Shown: piece after piece, positions 1 through 10,400 of the stretch | How the letters are laid out: every line of letters starts with the position of its first letter | Numbering within the stretch: the first letter of the stretch is position 1 | Assembly (NCBI GenBank): GCA_944380935.1 | Contig: CALWJF010000040.1 | Span: forward strand, 1 to 40,729 | DNA from: an uncultured Clostridia bacterium | Lineage (GTDB): Bacteria; Bacillota; Clostridia; Oscillospirales; QAMX01 | Length of the DNA stretch: 40,729 bases | Direction: 5' to 3' | Position numbers and translations under genes: made by a program | Notes under the pieces: model-generated | Seen by the model: the letters and a program-made list of their open reading frames with translations, nothing else | What the model was told of the DNA's origin: nothing | The model's database searches: none

Positions 1-3000
1 GAACATTACCGGATTCCCTACACAATAGGTATACCAGTTCAGCCCGTCCTGTGCCGGATCTTCACTGGTGAATCTGCCGAGCGTGGGCGTGTAATTCCGT
101 GCGCGCAGGTAGTACGTGCCTGTCTGCACATCATAGTATTCTCCGCAGTAGCGCAGCGGGTTCGTATCCGTCGCATCCGGATCCTGCTCCACCCCGAACG
201 CGTCATATGCGTATTCCTGCGTAACCGTACCGTTTTCGTCCGCAAGCTGCACGACGTCTCCATGCCCGTTAAACAGGTAGTAAGTCTGATTTATTCCATC
301 ATCCGCTGCGATCAACCCAGTTCCGCGCAGGTAAGCCTTATCTCCTGCGCTTTCGTAAACCAAATCCGTTCCATCCCAGACAAACATATTGGTTTCTGTT
401 CCGCTCAATTCGCTTTGCCGCAGCCCTGACGGCCAATACGTGTAGTTGGTCGTTACGCCGTTTGTGCTTACCGACGCCAATTGACCGGACAGGTTGTAGC
501 TTCGGCTTTCCTCCGCTTCCGCTTCTCCAACTACACTCCGCGTCAGCTGGTTCCCCGACGCGTCATAGGTATAGACATACGTTTCGCTCTGCGTCCCTGC
601 CGTCTGCGTTTGCGTCAGCAGGCGGTTATTGAGGTCATAGCTGTATGTTACATTGTAGCTTTCCAGTCCGCCCACTGTCATAGTGCTTCGGTTTCCAAAG
701 TCGTCATAAGTATACGATGCCTGGAACAGCGTTTGTCCGGCAAGCGTCTGCGTCTCGCTGCTCAGCCGGCCGAGTCCATCATATACATAATTGGTCACTC
801 GTCCTTCCGCATCCGTTTTGCTTGTCTGATTGCCGTCGAGCGTATACGTATAGGTATAGGATGATAGAATTTCCCCAGATCCGTTTCGATTCACCAGCTC
901 CGTTAACTGGTTCGATGCATTGTAGCTATATTCCTCCCGCAAACCGTTTGCATACTCTACATAACTGCGGTTTCCGTTAGTATCGTAGCCATATTCCGCC
1001 TCAACCTCATTCGATTCGACAGATATAAGGCGGTTTAATGCATCATACTCATAAAACGCTTCAAACGCAATGTCTTCATAATCCCAGAATATAAACTGTG
1101 TCCGGTTACCAGACAAATCATAAAAATATACTTTCTGAAAAATCTCAATTGAGTCCTCTGTTTCAAATTCTTCCAAGGCAGGAAGTGTATTCTCCGGTAT
1201 TTCCAATGTATCACTTTCTGTAAAAATTTCACCGGCATCGGAGAGCTCCGTCTCTGAAAAAGGATAGGGATAAGGTGGATAAGGAGGAAGAAGATTTTCC
1301 GTCCAAATAGCTTTTATATACACGCGTCCTTCCTCATCCGGCTCCAAATCAACAACATTTTGCTGACCACTTGTATACGTTTCCCCGGTTGCTTCACAAA
1401 GCCAGTGCGAAAATGTATGTCCGCTCCGTTGAAACGGATTAACCAACATCGTTATGGGTTCCCCTGTTTCGCATTCCTGCGTTTGTGTAGATTCCTTCGT
1501 TTTCTTTGTGAGCCCTCCGTTGCCGTCATAGACAATCGTAAACGGTCCTGTATATGTATAAACGTCTTCTACCCAATGCGCTACAAAAGTACTATCCTGC
1601 GTTAAAAGCACAGTTGCCCCATTTGCAATCCAGACTTCGTCCAAATACCAACCGGTAAAAATATAGCCTTCCCGCACAGGCGTTGGCAAATCATAGATAT
1701 CCCCGTATTCTACCGCAATACTTCCCGGGCTTACTGTCCCTCCCGCAGCATCTAACGTAACCGTAAACTGCATCTGCGGCGTAACCGCCTGTATTCCTTC
1801 GTTTCGTTCTATACTCTGAACAAGGCGTCCCATTTCATCATAAACATATACAACTGTTGCATGATTGGACGCTTCAGACAATATTGCGCCAGTTAATCCA
1901 TAAGTATATGTAATTGTCTCTGTTGGATTTCCCTCCGAAAAGCTAGATACCTGTTCGATTCGATCCATTGCGTCATACGTATACATGGTCTCGACGCCAC
2001 GGCGATCTGTACGCATGACCAACCGTCCAGCCATATCGTAGATATTCTGCTCCGTCTGTCCCAATGCATCTTCGGTTTGGATTAAATTACCGAACCGGTC
2101 ATAGCTGTATTGCGTTACGGCATATTCCATATCTTCTCCACTTACCGTGCCGGATGCAGAAAATTCCAGAGGTTCATGCAGACCCGTATACATCTGCACA
2201 ATATTTCCATCTGCATCGTAAGCATATTGCGTATATTGACAGGCTGAGCCGTTATGCGCAGCAACCATCACAAGATTGCCACGGCTATCATAGGTATAAT
2301 CGCTTTGCACATACGTAACAGGATCTCCTGGCGCGCTGTTTTTCAGCTTTTGGGTCGTAACATTGCCGGAAGGGTCGTAGAAATACAAACCTTCCCCATC
2401 CGCATTATCCGTTACCGGGCTGAGTTTGCGAATCACTCGGCCCAACGCATCATATTCCGTCTCATAAACATTTCCTGCATAATCTGTACTGCTAATCAGC
2501 CGACCTAACGCGTCATACTCGTACTGCGTATACTGTCCCAAGGCATTATATTCCCGAGTCAGACGGCCAGCATAATCGTATTCATATTGGGCAGTCGTAT
2601 CTAGTTCTTTTGCTGCATCTCCGGCAGATAAATAGGCAGTAACATTACCTAAATAATCAAAACTATAGGTACTGATCCGTTCAACCACACCTGTGAAAAA
2701 TCCAGTCATAACCTCGCGGCCCAAATTATCCGTATAACTTGTGCTCACAACCGAAGGATCTTCTGTACCTCCATAGACAGTTTTTTTCGTTTTTTGATAT
2801 TGCCCATTTTCAGCAGCATCATCATAAACATAGCTTTCCTGATACACCAGATCTGTTTGTGCCACATCACTATAAACAGAAAGCAAATTGATTCGGTCCG
2901 CCCAGTCATAGGTATATACCGTTTTACGGATCAGAGCATCCTCATCATAGACACTTTGTGCATCCAGGCGCATCATACCATCATAGGTATTTTCTAAAAG

Positions 3001-5544
3001 CATCTTATTCGTAAGAACATCTACAATTGCAACTTCCAAACCAATTGCGTTATAAACATGTTTTGTCACATTACCAAGAAAATCCGTAACCGTAACCGTA
3101 TTTTGGACATAGTCGCGTGTATAAGTAATTGTCGCTTCATCCGGGTAGGTAATTTGCACAATATTTCCGTTGGCATCATATTCATACGTTGTTTCATATC
3201 CGCGTTCGTCTATGCTTGTTATCAGCTGTCCCAGGTCATCATACTCCATCTTTTGCGCGATTGTACCTGGGGCTTCTCCAGGTGTTGCCGCAGCAGCTGT
3301 GTCTTCAGCAGTAAGAACCCCGTTTATTCGGATCTGTGTACAATATGCACCGTCAAATCCGCTTCGATTCTCCGAGTCCGTAAAAACATACTGCGTTTCC
3401 ACATAGTCGACCATATTGTCAAGATAGCGTTTTTCCGATACAATATTCCCATACGTATCATAAGAATAGGTGGTCTTTTCCTGTAAAACATTATTGCAAT
3501 AAATATTTTTTCCTATTACGGAGATTTTGTCTTCGGATAAAATATATTCCTCCCGGATGATCGTATCCGCATCTTGCGCATACGTCTTTCCTGTAGGCAT
3601 GGAAAGAAGGTCTACAGGAATTGTAGATACAATATTGGGGCGCGGATAATTTGTAAAATAGGAATACGTTGTCGAATGGTTTTCTGCATCTGTATAACTT
3701 GTCAGATTCCCAAAAGAATTGTATTCATAACTTTCTTCAAAACTGCGGTATGATCCATTTTCATTATATAATGTGGTCGTGATACTTTCCGGGAGATCTT
3801 GATTATTATAGATAGTTTCAATTTGCAATCTTTTTGTTCCTGTTTCCGGTGTTCCAGAAAAGGTCTCCTGTAAAATATTCAAGTCCTCATCATCAAATGT
3901 ATAACGGCGGGATACGCCGTTGGAATCTGTAAATACTGTGTTATATTCGGTTTCCGCAGAAAATTTTCCATTATATAAAAATGTCAAACGATTATATACA
4001 GCTTCATCTTCTTCATCCTGACGTTCGGTCACCTTAAACATTTCACAAGATCCATCTTCACCCAGAATTTCTTCATATAGTGTGTATGTATAGCTTGTTT
4101 GCGCTTCGGTCGGGTGGATAATATCCGTTAAAAGAAGAAAATAATTCTCAATCGCGTCGTATTCCTCATCACAAGTAAATTCCGCAGAAGATACCGTATA
4201 GACAAATTCCGTAGTATTCCCTAATGCATCTTCAATAGAATCCAAACGCATATATTCCGTTCCTAAAACACCGAAACCCATCCCGTTAACCGTATGGGTT
4301 TGCTGTGAAAGATTGAAAACAAGTTCATTGCCATCCGGCATGCCTACTATAATTTCATTCGGTCTATATGTAAAAGAAATTTCGCGTCCAAGGGAGTCTA
4401 TAATTTCATCCAGTTCTCCATCGCTGTTATAACTGTAGAGGATTGTATTACCATAAGCATCTGTTTTTTTTATCAGCTTACCGCCTTTATTAAAATATTC
4501 CTTTGTACCATCCTGATACATGACACCATAACACATTTGAGGCAGATTTTCATCTGTAACATAGGAAAAAATTTTCATGTTCTGCAATTCGTAATCCTCA
4601 AAAATCAGTTCGCCATCATTCCCTTCTATAATCCGATATTGCCTACCGTCGCTCAACTGAATACGCCTGGGCGTTCCAATTGCGAGACCTAAAAAAGTCA
4701 ATGAAAACAACTGTGGAAGATTCCAGCTCCAGCCTCTGGCAATGGAAGAATCTCTTCGCTGCTGTAGTAAATTTTGAACAGTTGTCGAATAAATCGTCCC
4801 CAAAGCTTGATCATACAATTCCGAATCCAACGAATTATATTGAAGTAAAAGCTCGACATTTAATCCGTTTTTTCCGGGAAGAGAAACTATAGGATATGCA
4901 TAACGCAAGTTCCCAGTATTTAAGCTGATCTGTTCATTTTTTTCTGTATTCAGAGTATAAGGTGCGTTAACTAGGACATCATCTTCAACTATCGTCACTT
5001 CCGATGATGAAGATGCATCCGAGATCGCAGAGTTTCCTTCCTCCGGTTGAATATCGATCTCTGGTATTTCTTCCCAGGAATTACCAGCAACAATTTCTGC
5101 CAAAGCTTCTTCATATACGGCGCCGGTAAGCCCTACCTCTTGCAGATTTTGATACTGTGCCATGAAAGCTTCTGCGCTGCTATAATTGGAATATGCCTCA
5201 TATGCTTGAATATAATCAATTCCTGCCCACATTGCAATGGAAATGCACTCCACAGATGTCTCAATGTTTAAATCCAATTGGGCATAATATTCCCATACTT
5301 CCGATTGAATTCCGGTTGCCGTACACAAATAATTCTTTTCTTCCGATGTAAGAGAAAGATAGTTTTTTCCCCGGTTTTCTTCATAAAAAAAGCCGTACGA
5401 CATCTCTTCTTCCAAAGCAGTTACATGTTTTGGAAAAATGGTCGTTACGGCCTCCATAATCGCTTCCGCTGCATAACTCGGAAACAGTTGAGCAAATATG
5501 CCAATTACTAATAAGATTGATCCAAAACGTCGCATTCTGCTCAT
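1..5544 (-). CDS. Giant secreted RHS/YD-repeat protein with internal InlB-type repeats (3' end off window)
   Basis: I checked this frame codon by codon: it is open for 1848 codons from ATG 5544 to the left edge, with no stop, so the C-terminus is missing. An AGAGGT ribosome-binding site precedes the ATG. Residues 1-27 form a signal peptide (basic start, hydrophobic core, SYAAEA). A helical N-terminal region leads to a stretch of the type that precedes RHS barrels (SLNTGNLRYAYPIVSLPG). More than 20 YD motifs follow, such as YDYAGRLTREYNALGQY. At about residues 1257-1415 the repeats are interrupted by InlB/Listeria-Bacteroides-type repeats (GYIFTGWYLD, FVAHW). The last visible residues carry the RHS core signature (YYLRARNYTPTLGRFTSEDP). 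RHS proteins form a shell enclosing a variable C-terminal, often toxic, domain; that tip and any immunity gene would lie to the left. It has its own promoter, downstream of the cohesin/dockerin operon. The RHS assignment is firm; a toxin role is inferred. Confidence 0.93.
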   Translation of the reverse strand, partial: MSRMRRFGSILLVIGIFAQLFPSYAAEAIMEAVTTIFPKHVTALEEEMSYGFFYEENRGKNYLSLTSEEKNYLCTATGIQSEVWEYYAQLDLNIETSVECISIAMWAGIDYIQAYEAYSNYSSAEAFMAQYQNLQEVGLTGAVYEEALAEIVAGNSWEEIPEIDIQPEEGNSAISDASSSSEVTIVEDDVLVNAPYTLNTEKNEQISLNTGNLRYAYPIVSLPGKNGLNVELLLQYNSLDSELYDQALGTIYSTTVQNLLQQRRDSSIARGWSWNLPQLFSLTFLGLAIGTPRRIQLSDGRQYRIIEGNDGELIFEDYELQNMKIFSYVTDENLPQMCYGVMYQDGTKEYFNKGGKLIKKTDAYGNTILYSYNSDGELDEIIDSLGREISFTYRPNEIIVGMPDGNELVFNLSQQTHTVNGMGFGVLGTEYMRLDSIEDALGNTTEFVYTVSSAEFTCDEEYDAIENYFLLLTDIIHPTEAQTSYTYTLYEEILGEDGSCEMFKVTERQDEEDEAVYNRLTFLYNGKFSAETEYNTVFTDSNGVSRRYTFDDEDLNILQETFSGTPETGTKRLQIETIYNNQDLPESITTTLYNENGSYRSFEESYEYNSFGNLTSYTDAENHSTTYSYFTNYPRPNIVSTIPVDLLSMPTGKTYAQDADTIIREEYILSEDKISVIGKNIYCNNVLQEKTTYSYDTYGNIVSEKRYLDNMVDYVETQYVFTDSENRSGFDGAYCTQIRINGVLTAEDTAAAATPGEAPGTIAQKMEYDDLGQLITSIDERGYETTYEYDANGNIVQITYPDEATITYTRDYVQNTVTVTDFLGNVTKHVYNAIGLEVAIVDVLTNKMLLENTYDGMMRLDAQSVYDEDALIRKTVYTYDWADRINLLSVYSDVAQTDLVYQESYVYDDAAENGQYQKTKKTVYGGTEDPSVVSTSYTDNLGREVMTGFFTGVVERISTYSFDYLGNVTAYLSAGDAAKELDTTAQYEYDYAGRLTREYNALGQYTQYEYDALGRLISSTDYAGNVYETEYDALGRVIRKLSPVTDNADGEGLYFYDPSGNVTTQKLKNSAPGDPVTYVQSDYTYDSRGNLVMVAAHNGSACQYTQYAYDADGNIVQMYTGLHEPLEFSASGTVSGEDMEYAVTQYSYDRFGNLIQTEDALGQTEQNIYDMAGRLVMRTDRRGVETMYTYDAMDRIEQVSSFSEGNPTETITYTYGLTGAILSEASNHATVVYVYDEMGRLVQSIERNEGIQAVTPQMQFTVTLDAAGGTVSPGSIAVEYGDIYDLPTPVREGYIFTGWYLDEVWIANGATVLLTQDSTFVAHWVEDVYTYTGPFTIVYDGNGGLTKKTKESTQTQECETGEPITMLVNPFQRSGHTFSHWLCEATGETYTSGQQNVVDLEPDEEGRVYIKAIWTENLLPPYPPYPYPFSETELSDAGEIFTESDTLEIPENTLPALEEFETEDSIEIFQKVYFYDLSGNRTQFIFWDYEDIAFEAFYEYDALNRLISVESNEVEAEYGYDTNGNRSYVEYANGLREEYSYNASNQLTELVNRNGSGEILSSYTYTYTLDGNQTSKTDAEGRVTNYVYDGLGRLSSETQTLAGQTLFQASYTYDDFGNRSTMTVGGLESYNVTYSYDLNNRLLTQTQTAGTQSETYVYTYDASGNQLTRSVVGEAEAEESRSYNLSGQLASVSTNGVTTNYTYWPSGLRQSELSGTETNMFVWDGTDLVYESAGDKAYLRGTGLIAADDGINQTYYLFNGHGDVVQLADENGTVTQEYAYDAFGVEQDPDATDTNPLRYCGEYYDVQTGTYYLRARNYTPTLGRFTSEDPAQDGLNWYTYCVGNPVMF

Positions 5545-5627
5545 TTCATTACCTCTTATTTTTCACTTACTTATTGTTTAATTTTCCAAATCTTCAGGCA
5601 ATTAAACCCAGTATTTAATACAATTTC

Positions 5628-5656
5628 ACTATACATGAATATTCATAATTTGTCAA
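5628..5656 (-). promoter_or_regulatory. Sigma-A-type promoter of the RHS gene
   Basis: On the minus strand TTGACA (5656-5651) is separated by 17 bp from TATAGT (5633-5628). The expected start site is about 80 nt upstream of the RHS start codon at 5544. It lies downstream of the terminator that ends the neighbouring operon, so RHS transcription can be independent. Confidence 0.75.
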
Positions 5657-5730
5657 TAATTAACTTATAATTTTTATAAAAAATATTAATAAATAAAATT
5701 ACATAAGTCGTTGATGCAATCTTTATAAAA

Positions 5731-5755
5731 AAAGTCCAGCTTTAAGCTGGACTTT
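5731..5755 (-). terminator. Rho-independent terminator after the SLH protein gene
   Basis: A 10-bp perfect stem (AAAGTCCAGC / GCTGGACTTT) with a 5-nt loop is followed on the minus strand by a run of T. It is 34 bp past the stop of the SLH gene and closes the cohesin/dockerin operon. The flanking A-run means it could also act on the other strand. Confidence 0.85.
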
Positions 5756-5788
5756 TTTTATAAAGATTTTTAGCTTCAGATTGGCTGT

Positions 5789-7360
5789 TTAATCTGCCAA
5801 ATACCGCCAAATGAAAGTAATAATTTGCGCACGCGTGCATCCAAGGTCCGGTCCAAAAGTAGTCAGAGTAATACCACTGGTAATCTCCTCGTTTACCGCC
5901 CACAAGACCGCATCATAATAGTATGCATCTTCCTTAACATCTACAAACGGGCAAGTGCCTGTAGCAGGAACAGAGCCATCCAGTCTCCACAAGAAGGATA
6001 CAACCTGGCAACGGGTAACCGTCAGATCCGGGCTAAACGTCGTAGCGCTTGTACCAGCTGTAATTCCATTCTCTGTGGCCCACAGGACTGCATCATAATA
6101 ATATGCACTCGCTTTTACATCCTTAAATGGCATTTCCTCTGTTTCCGGTTCCGGAGAACCCATCGCACGCCACAGGAAAGTTACCGCTTCGGCGCGCGTA
6201 CAAATATCATCAGGATTGAAGGTTGTGGCTGTTTTACCGCTGGTAACGCCAGTTTCGGTAGCCCATTGTACTGCATCTTTATAATACGCATCATCCGGGA
6301 CATCAACAAACGGATTATCCCAAGCCGGAGAAGAAGCTTCCGTCCACTTGGCATAGACTGTCATATTCCCGGTCAACTCCACAGAAGTTACTTTCTGCGT
6401 CAAAGCAGCATCCAAATACCAACCGGCAAAATTATAAGACGATTTGGTTGGCGTATAACGGCTTAAATCAATAATTGTACCTTCAGCTTTACGGATACTT
6501 TCAATTGTTGATCCCCCGTTGGTTTCAAAGAACAATGTATACGTGATCACTGTCGGATCATTCGTATTATCATCCTTGTCCGGATCTTTTCCGGGTTGTA
6601 CATCGGGTTTATCATCGGTCTCTGGTGGATTCATTGTCCAGTTCGCTGTAAATGTTACATCACTACTGGGAGTATACGAATCGCCGGTTTGATAGTGTGT
6701 AGTTTCACCTCCGATGCTCCAATACGCAAATGTATAGCCATCTCTATCCGGTCCAGCAGGCAGAGTAATTGATTCGCCACTGTCTACGGTTTCTTGTTTG
6801 TATACCGTATTATCTTCCCCTAAGAAAGTAACCGTAAATTGCTGGGGTTGCGGCGTTCCAATACTTACATGAAGATCAGATTTCTGCACACCATATTCCG
6901 CGGAGGTCTTGTCCGTCGCCAAGCAGTTGACGTTGGCAATTGTGCTTTCACCTTCCTGCGCAATTACCTTTAACTGGAACGTCCCAATTTCTGCAGGTGC
7001 AGTCGTATAGGTATGGGTCGTCATCGTATTAAAATACACATAACGCTTCCCACTCAGACGTTCCTGCAACGTTGTCGTATAATCCGAAAAACCTGCACTG
7101 GGTTTATTGCTTCCCTCTACAATTTCAAAAAACGTATGGTCATAATAAATTTCATTTTGCGTCACGATAGCCGAGGCATCTTCGCTTGCTGATAGTTTAT
7201 AGGAAACCGTAATAATATCGCCCGGTTCTACAACTATTTCATTTTTGCCATCTACACTCAGATCATATGTCAGCACAATGTCGCCGGTTGCCGCAAATGC
7301 GGTCGCCCCAAGGCATACAATGAGCATCAAAGCCATAATTAAAGAAATTGCCTTTTTCAA
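5789..7360 (-). CDS. SLH-anchored cohesin-like surface protein with InlB-type repeats
   Basis: 523 residues, predicted secreted and bound to the cell-wall polymer by SLH domains. Residues 1-24 are a signal peptide (AFAATGD). Residues 26-168 look like a cohesin-type beta-sandwich (EPGDIITVSYKL, IYYDHTFFEIV, IGTFQLKV). Two InlB-type repeats lie at about 174-242 (GYTFAYW, VTFTANW) and 273-340 (YNFAGWYLD, MTVYAKW), separated by an acidic Asp/Pro/Asn-rich linker. Three SLH domains fill the C-terminus at 349-400, 410-462 and 470-523, each with a PFxDVxxxAYYxDAVxWA start and a TRxxxxxFxWR end. The layout matches anchoring scaffoldins, which join a cohesin to SLH domains. It is the last gene of the operon, 78 bp after the preceding gene, with a hairpin in the gap. 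The SLH call is firm; the cohesin call is by fold pattern only. Confidence 0.88.
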   Translation of the reverse strand: MKKAISLIMALMLIVCLGATAFAATGDIVLTYDLSVDGKNEIVVEPGDIITVSYKLSASEDASAIVTQNEIYYDHTFFEIVEGSNKPSAGFSDYTTTLQERLSGKRYVYFNTMTTHTYTTAPAEIGTFQLKVIAQEGESTIANVNCLATDKTSAEYGVQKSDLHVSIGTPQPQQFTVTFLGEDNTVYKQETVDSGESITLPAGPDRDGYTFAYWSIGGETTHYQTGDSYTPSSDVTFTANWTMNPPETDDKPDVQPGKDPDKDDNTNDPTVITYTLFFETNGGSTIESIRKAEGTIIDLSRYTPTKSSYNFAGWYLDAALTQKVTSVELTGNMTVYAKWTEASSPAWDNPFVDVPDDAYYKDAVQWATETGVTSGKTATTFNPDDICTRAEAVTFLWRAMGSPEPETEEMPFKDVKASAYYYDAVLWATENGITAGTSATTFSPDLTVTRCQVVSFLWRLDGSVPATGTCPFVDVKEDAYYYDAVLWAVNEEITSGITLTTFGPDLGCTRAQIITFIWRYLAD

Positions 7361-7390
7361 TTTTCTGCTCCTTTCGGGTAATTCTGATCA

Positions 7391-7425
7391 CAAAGAGAGG
7401 TGTTGGGAACCAGCACCCCTCTTTG
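7391..7425 (-). other. Intercistronic hairpin between the two scaffold genes
   Basis: In minus-strand RNA, 7425-7414 (CAAAGAGGGGUG) pairs with 7402-7391 (CACCUCUCUUUG). This gives 12 pairs, one of them G-U, with an 11-nt loop. No U-tract follows, so it looks more like an RNA-processing, stability or partial attenuation element than a full terminator. It could set the ratio of SLH anchor to upstream proteins; this is an inference. Confidence 0.55.
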
Positions 7426-7438
7426 AACAGAAAATCCA

Positions 7439-10400
7439 TTATTTCAGATACTCCGCTTTGATCAGGCTAAAGTCCGCCGCGTTAACTTGCTTATCATGAT
7501 TAACATCTGCTTCAAGAACAATCGCCATCCAGTCATTCATGTAAGTTTCGTTTGCATTATAAACTGCAACAACCGCAACCGCGTCTCTTAAATCGACACT
7601 TCCGGACTTATTCACATCCAAATCAGAGCAGTCCAATGTGTCTGCTACTGGTGTAAGGCTGGCTGCAACGTTTTCAGCAGATGCAGTACCTGCAACAACC
7701 AGCGCATATACTTTTCCGGAATAACTTGCACTTTCTCCCGGAGCATATCCAGCTGAGGTTACATCATACATAGCTTGACCATTATAGGTATACGTTGCGT
7801 TGCTCTCGGTATACACCAATACCAGGCTGTAGCCCGAAACATAATCAGGGATAATTTCAACTTCCTGCGTTGCCGCCAAAATTGTCAAAGTCCCCGGCTC
7901 AACCGTTACATTGTAATTTGCATTGGCCGTATCATAAGTTGCAGAAATCACATATGTGTTAACTGCTTCTCCTTCTTCACGGCTCAATTCCACCTGTAAA
8001 TCGTCATCGCCAACCAATTCCGGTTCAAAACTGTAGGTAAATTCAGGATCCGAATCTCCAAACATTTTTTCTACAGAATCGATCTTTAACGTAACATCTT
8101 TCGGATTAATGGTAAAGACACCCGGATTATTGGTTACATTGTAATTCGGGTTTTCACCCAAAACAATTGTAATCGCATAACCGCCTTCAACCACATCCTC
8201 ACCTTCCGCACGGGTGATTGATTCTACAACGAGTTCTTCCCCGGAAATGAGCCCGGAAGTCTGATAAGTCAACTCCGGATCCAAGTCGCCATAAGTCTTG
8301 GACAAACTATCGGCAGTAATGGCAGCATCCTTAGCAGTAATCGTTACTGTACGCTGATCCTTCACTGTATCATAATTTTCTTTTTCCAGTTTGAAATAGA
8401 CCGTTGCGCCTTCAACTACATCCTTGTAAGCAGGTACTTCCTCGGTGTAATGCTCCCCATCCGTACTATAGGTTACCGTTACATCCTCGGTCGTCACATT
8501 CAAAGAAATGCCATGCGATTGACCATCGTACACATTTTCATAATTACCGGCGGTATAGACAATCGCAGCCGAGGTGATTTCTACTGTTACGGAACCAGTC
8601 ACAGTCGAATAGTTGTCAGCCATAATCTGATAATAAATTATCTGCGGACCGTCAGTGGGCTGCGTATAAACCGGAGAAGCATCCAGATCATAGACGCCAT
8701 CCTGCGTACCATACTTTACAACCGCGCCTTCGGCAGGAACAGTTACGGCAACTGTTGCGCCATGCTCATTACCATCATATACGCCGCTATAGCCATCCGC
8801 TGTGTATTCTATAGTAGCCGGATTAATAGTGAACGTATAGCTACCAGTTTTGCTTGTATAATAGTCCTTTGTAGCCTGCCAATAAACCGTATAGGTATCT
8901 GCATCCGTGAAGCTGGGGATCTCGTCAAAGGTTTCGCTTGCTTCGGCTACCGGTGTGCCAAGGGAATACAGAATTTCCACATCCGCAGGTACGGGGCCAC
9001 TGGTGACGGTACCGGAAATGTGGGGAGCTCCATCATAAGTAACCTCCACATTGCCTTCAATGGTAACTTCAATTTCCGCATCAGAAATTGTAATCACGCG
9101 AGAGTCGATGACTTCATTATAATTAGCTCCGCCGTTAATTTTAAACCACACGGTTTTGGAACCCGGCTGCGTCAGCGTAATCGGCGTTTCGCCGAATGGG
9201 CCCTCTTGATTCTCGCTATAGGTAATCGTTGCATCTGTTGGATTTGTTACGGTTACCGTTATCCCATGCGCAAGTTCGTCATAGGCTCCGCTGTAGTCCT
9301 TCGCAGTATACGTAATCTCAGCAGGTGTAATATTCAGTGTCAAAACACCTGTTTTGGAAGTATACCCCAATGCACTAACCTGATAATACAGGTTATACGT
9401 GTCTACATCCGTTGCAGAAGCTTCCGGGACAGTTTCGAGGTTATAGGTTCCCTCAGCCGTTCCGTAGCGGATTGTTGCGCCCGGAGTTGTAGAAGTCACA
9501 GCGTCGAAACCATGTGCTTCGCCATTATAGACTACAGATTTTATTCCATCTTCCCAGCCCTCAGGCAAAGTAACATTCAAATCCTCTTTAAGCGCAATGG
9601 TTACCACTGCACTGCCGTTATTGGTGCAAGGCGTCGCAACTTCTGTAGAAGTACCGCCCTCCCATGTTTCTTCCACATAGGTTTCACTGAGTGTAAAAGC
9701 GCCGGTAACTTCCTCCGTCTGCGCCTTAGCTGTAAATACGAAAGTACCAATGGTATTATCTTCCGGATAGGTAGAACCACCCTGATTCACATCATAGTAC
9801 GTGAATTTTCCGGTGCTTTCATCCCAGCCGGATGCCGGGGCGGTTTTAAGCTCAAACTTGTCCGTATCGTATGTAAGCGTGCCGGCTGCACCGACATATT
9901 CGCCACCGTTAACCGATACGGTTACAGTTACCTCTTCGCCGGCAGTAACAGTTTCCGGCGTTGCTGCTACATTCATCGAAAGATCCGCCGGCTGCTTAAC
10001 TGTGACAACCGAACCATCCGGATAAACAACGGCGTTCGGATCAACACCTTGTTTCGTACCATCTGAAGAATTCAGGAAAGCTGTAGAATCACTGCCACTA
10101 ATCGTTACATTGGTCAATGAAAAACTAGCCTCTGTAGCACCTTCATTGATTACGCAGCGTATCGTTGCAAGCAAGCCATTTGACTCAATAAAAGGTCCAG
10201 TAGTTGCAAATGTTATGGCATTGACCAGATTCATTGCGGTGTTCAGGAGTTTATAATCAATGCCAGCTGTAATGTCTCCCCAAGTGACGGAATTGTTTCC
10301 GTCCGCATAGGTCAGGCCGTCCAGGGAAATATTGAACCCAAAACCGCGGCATTGATCATTAGTTTGTATTCCTCGCAAATAAATAGGGATTTCCACAACT

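Noticed and set aside
5825..6466. Plus-strand open frame of 213 codons
   Set aside because: Antisense to the SLH domains; its apparent repetitive sequence mirrors the SLH repeats.
7690..9560. Possible CRISPR or satellite array because of recurring sequence
   Set aside because: The periodicity comes from protein repeats of about 80 residues in the scaffold gene, with diverged DNA and no constant short repeats and spacers.
8450..10066. Long open frame of 538 codons on the plus strand
   Set aside because: It is antisense to the repeat region of the 1031-residue scaffold gene. Its product is Arg/Ile/Cys-rich with no domain pattern, and no ribosome-binding site was seen. It follows from the codon bias of the real gene.
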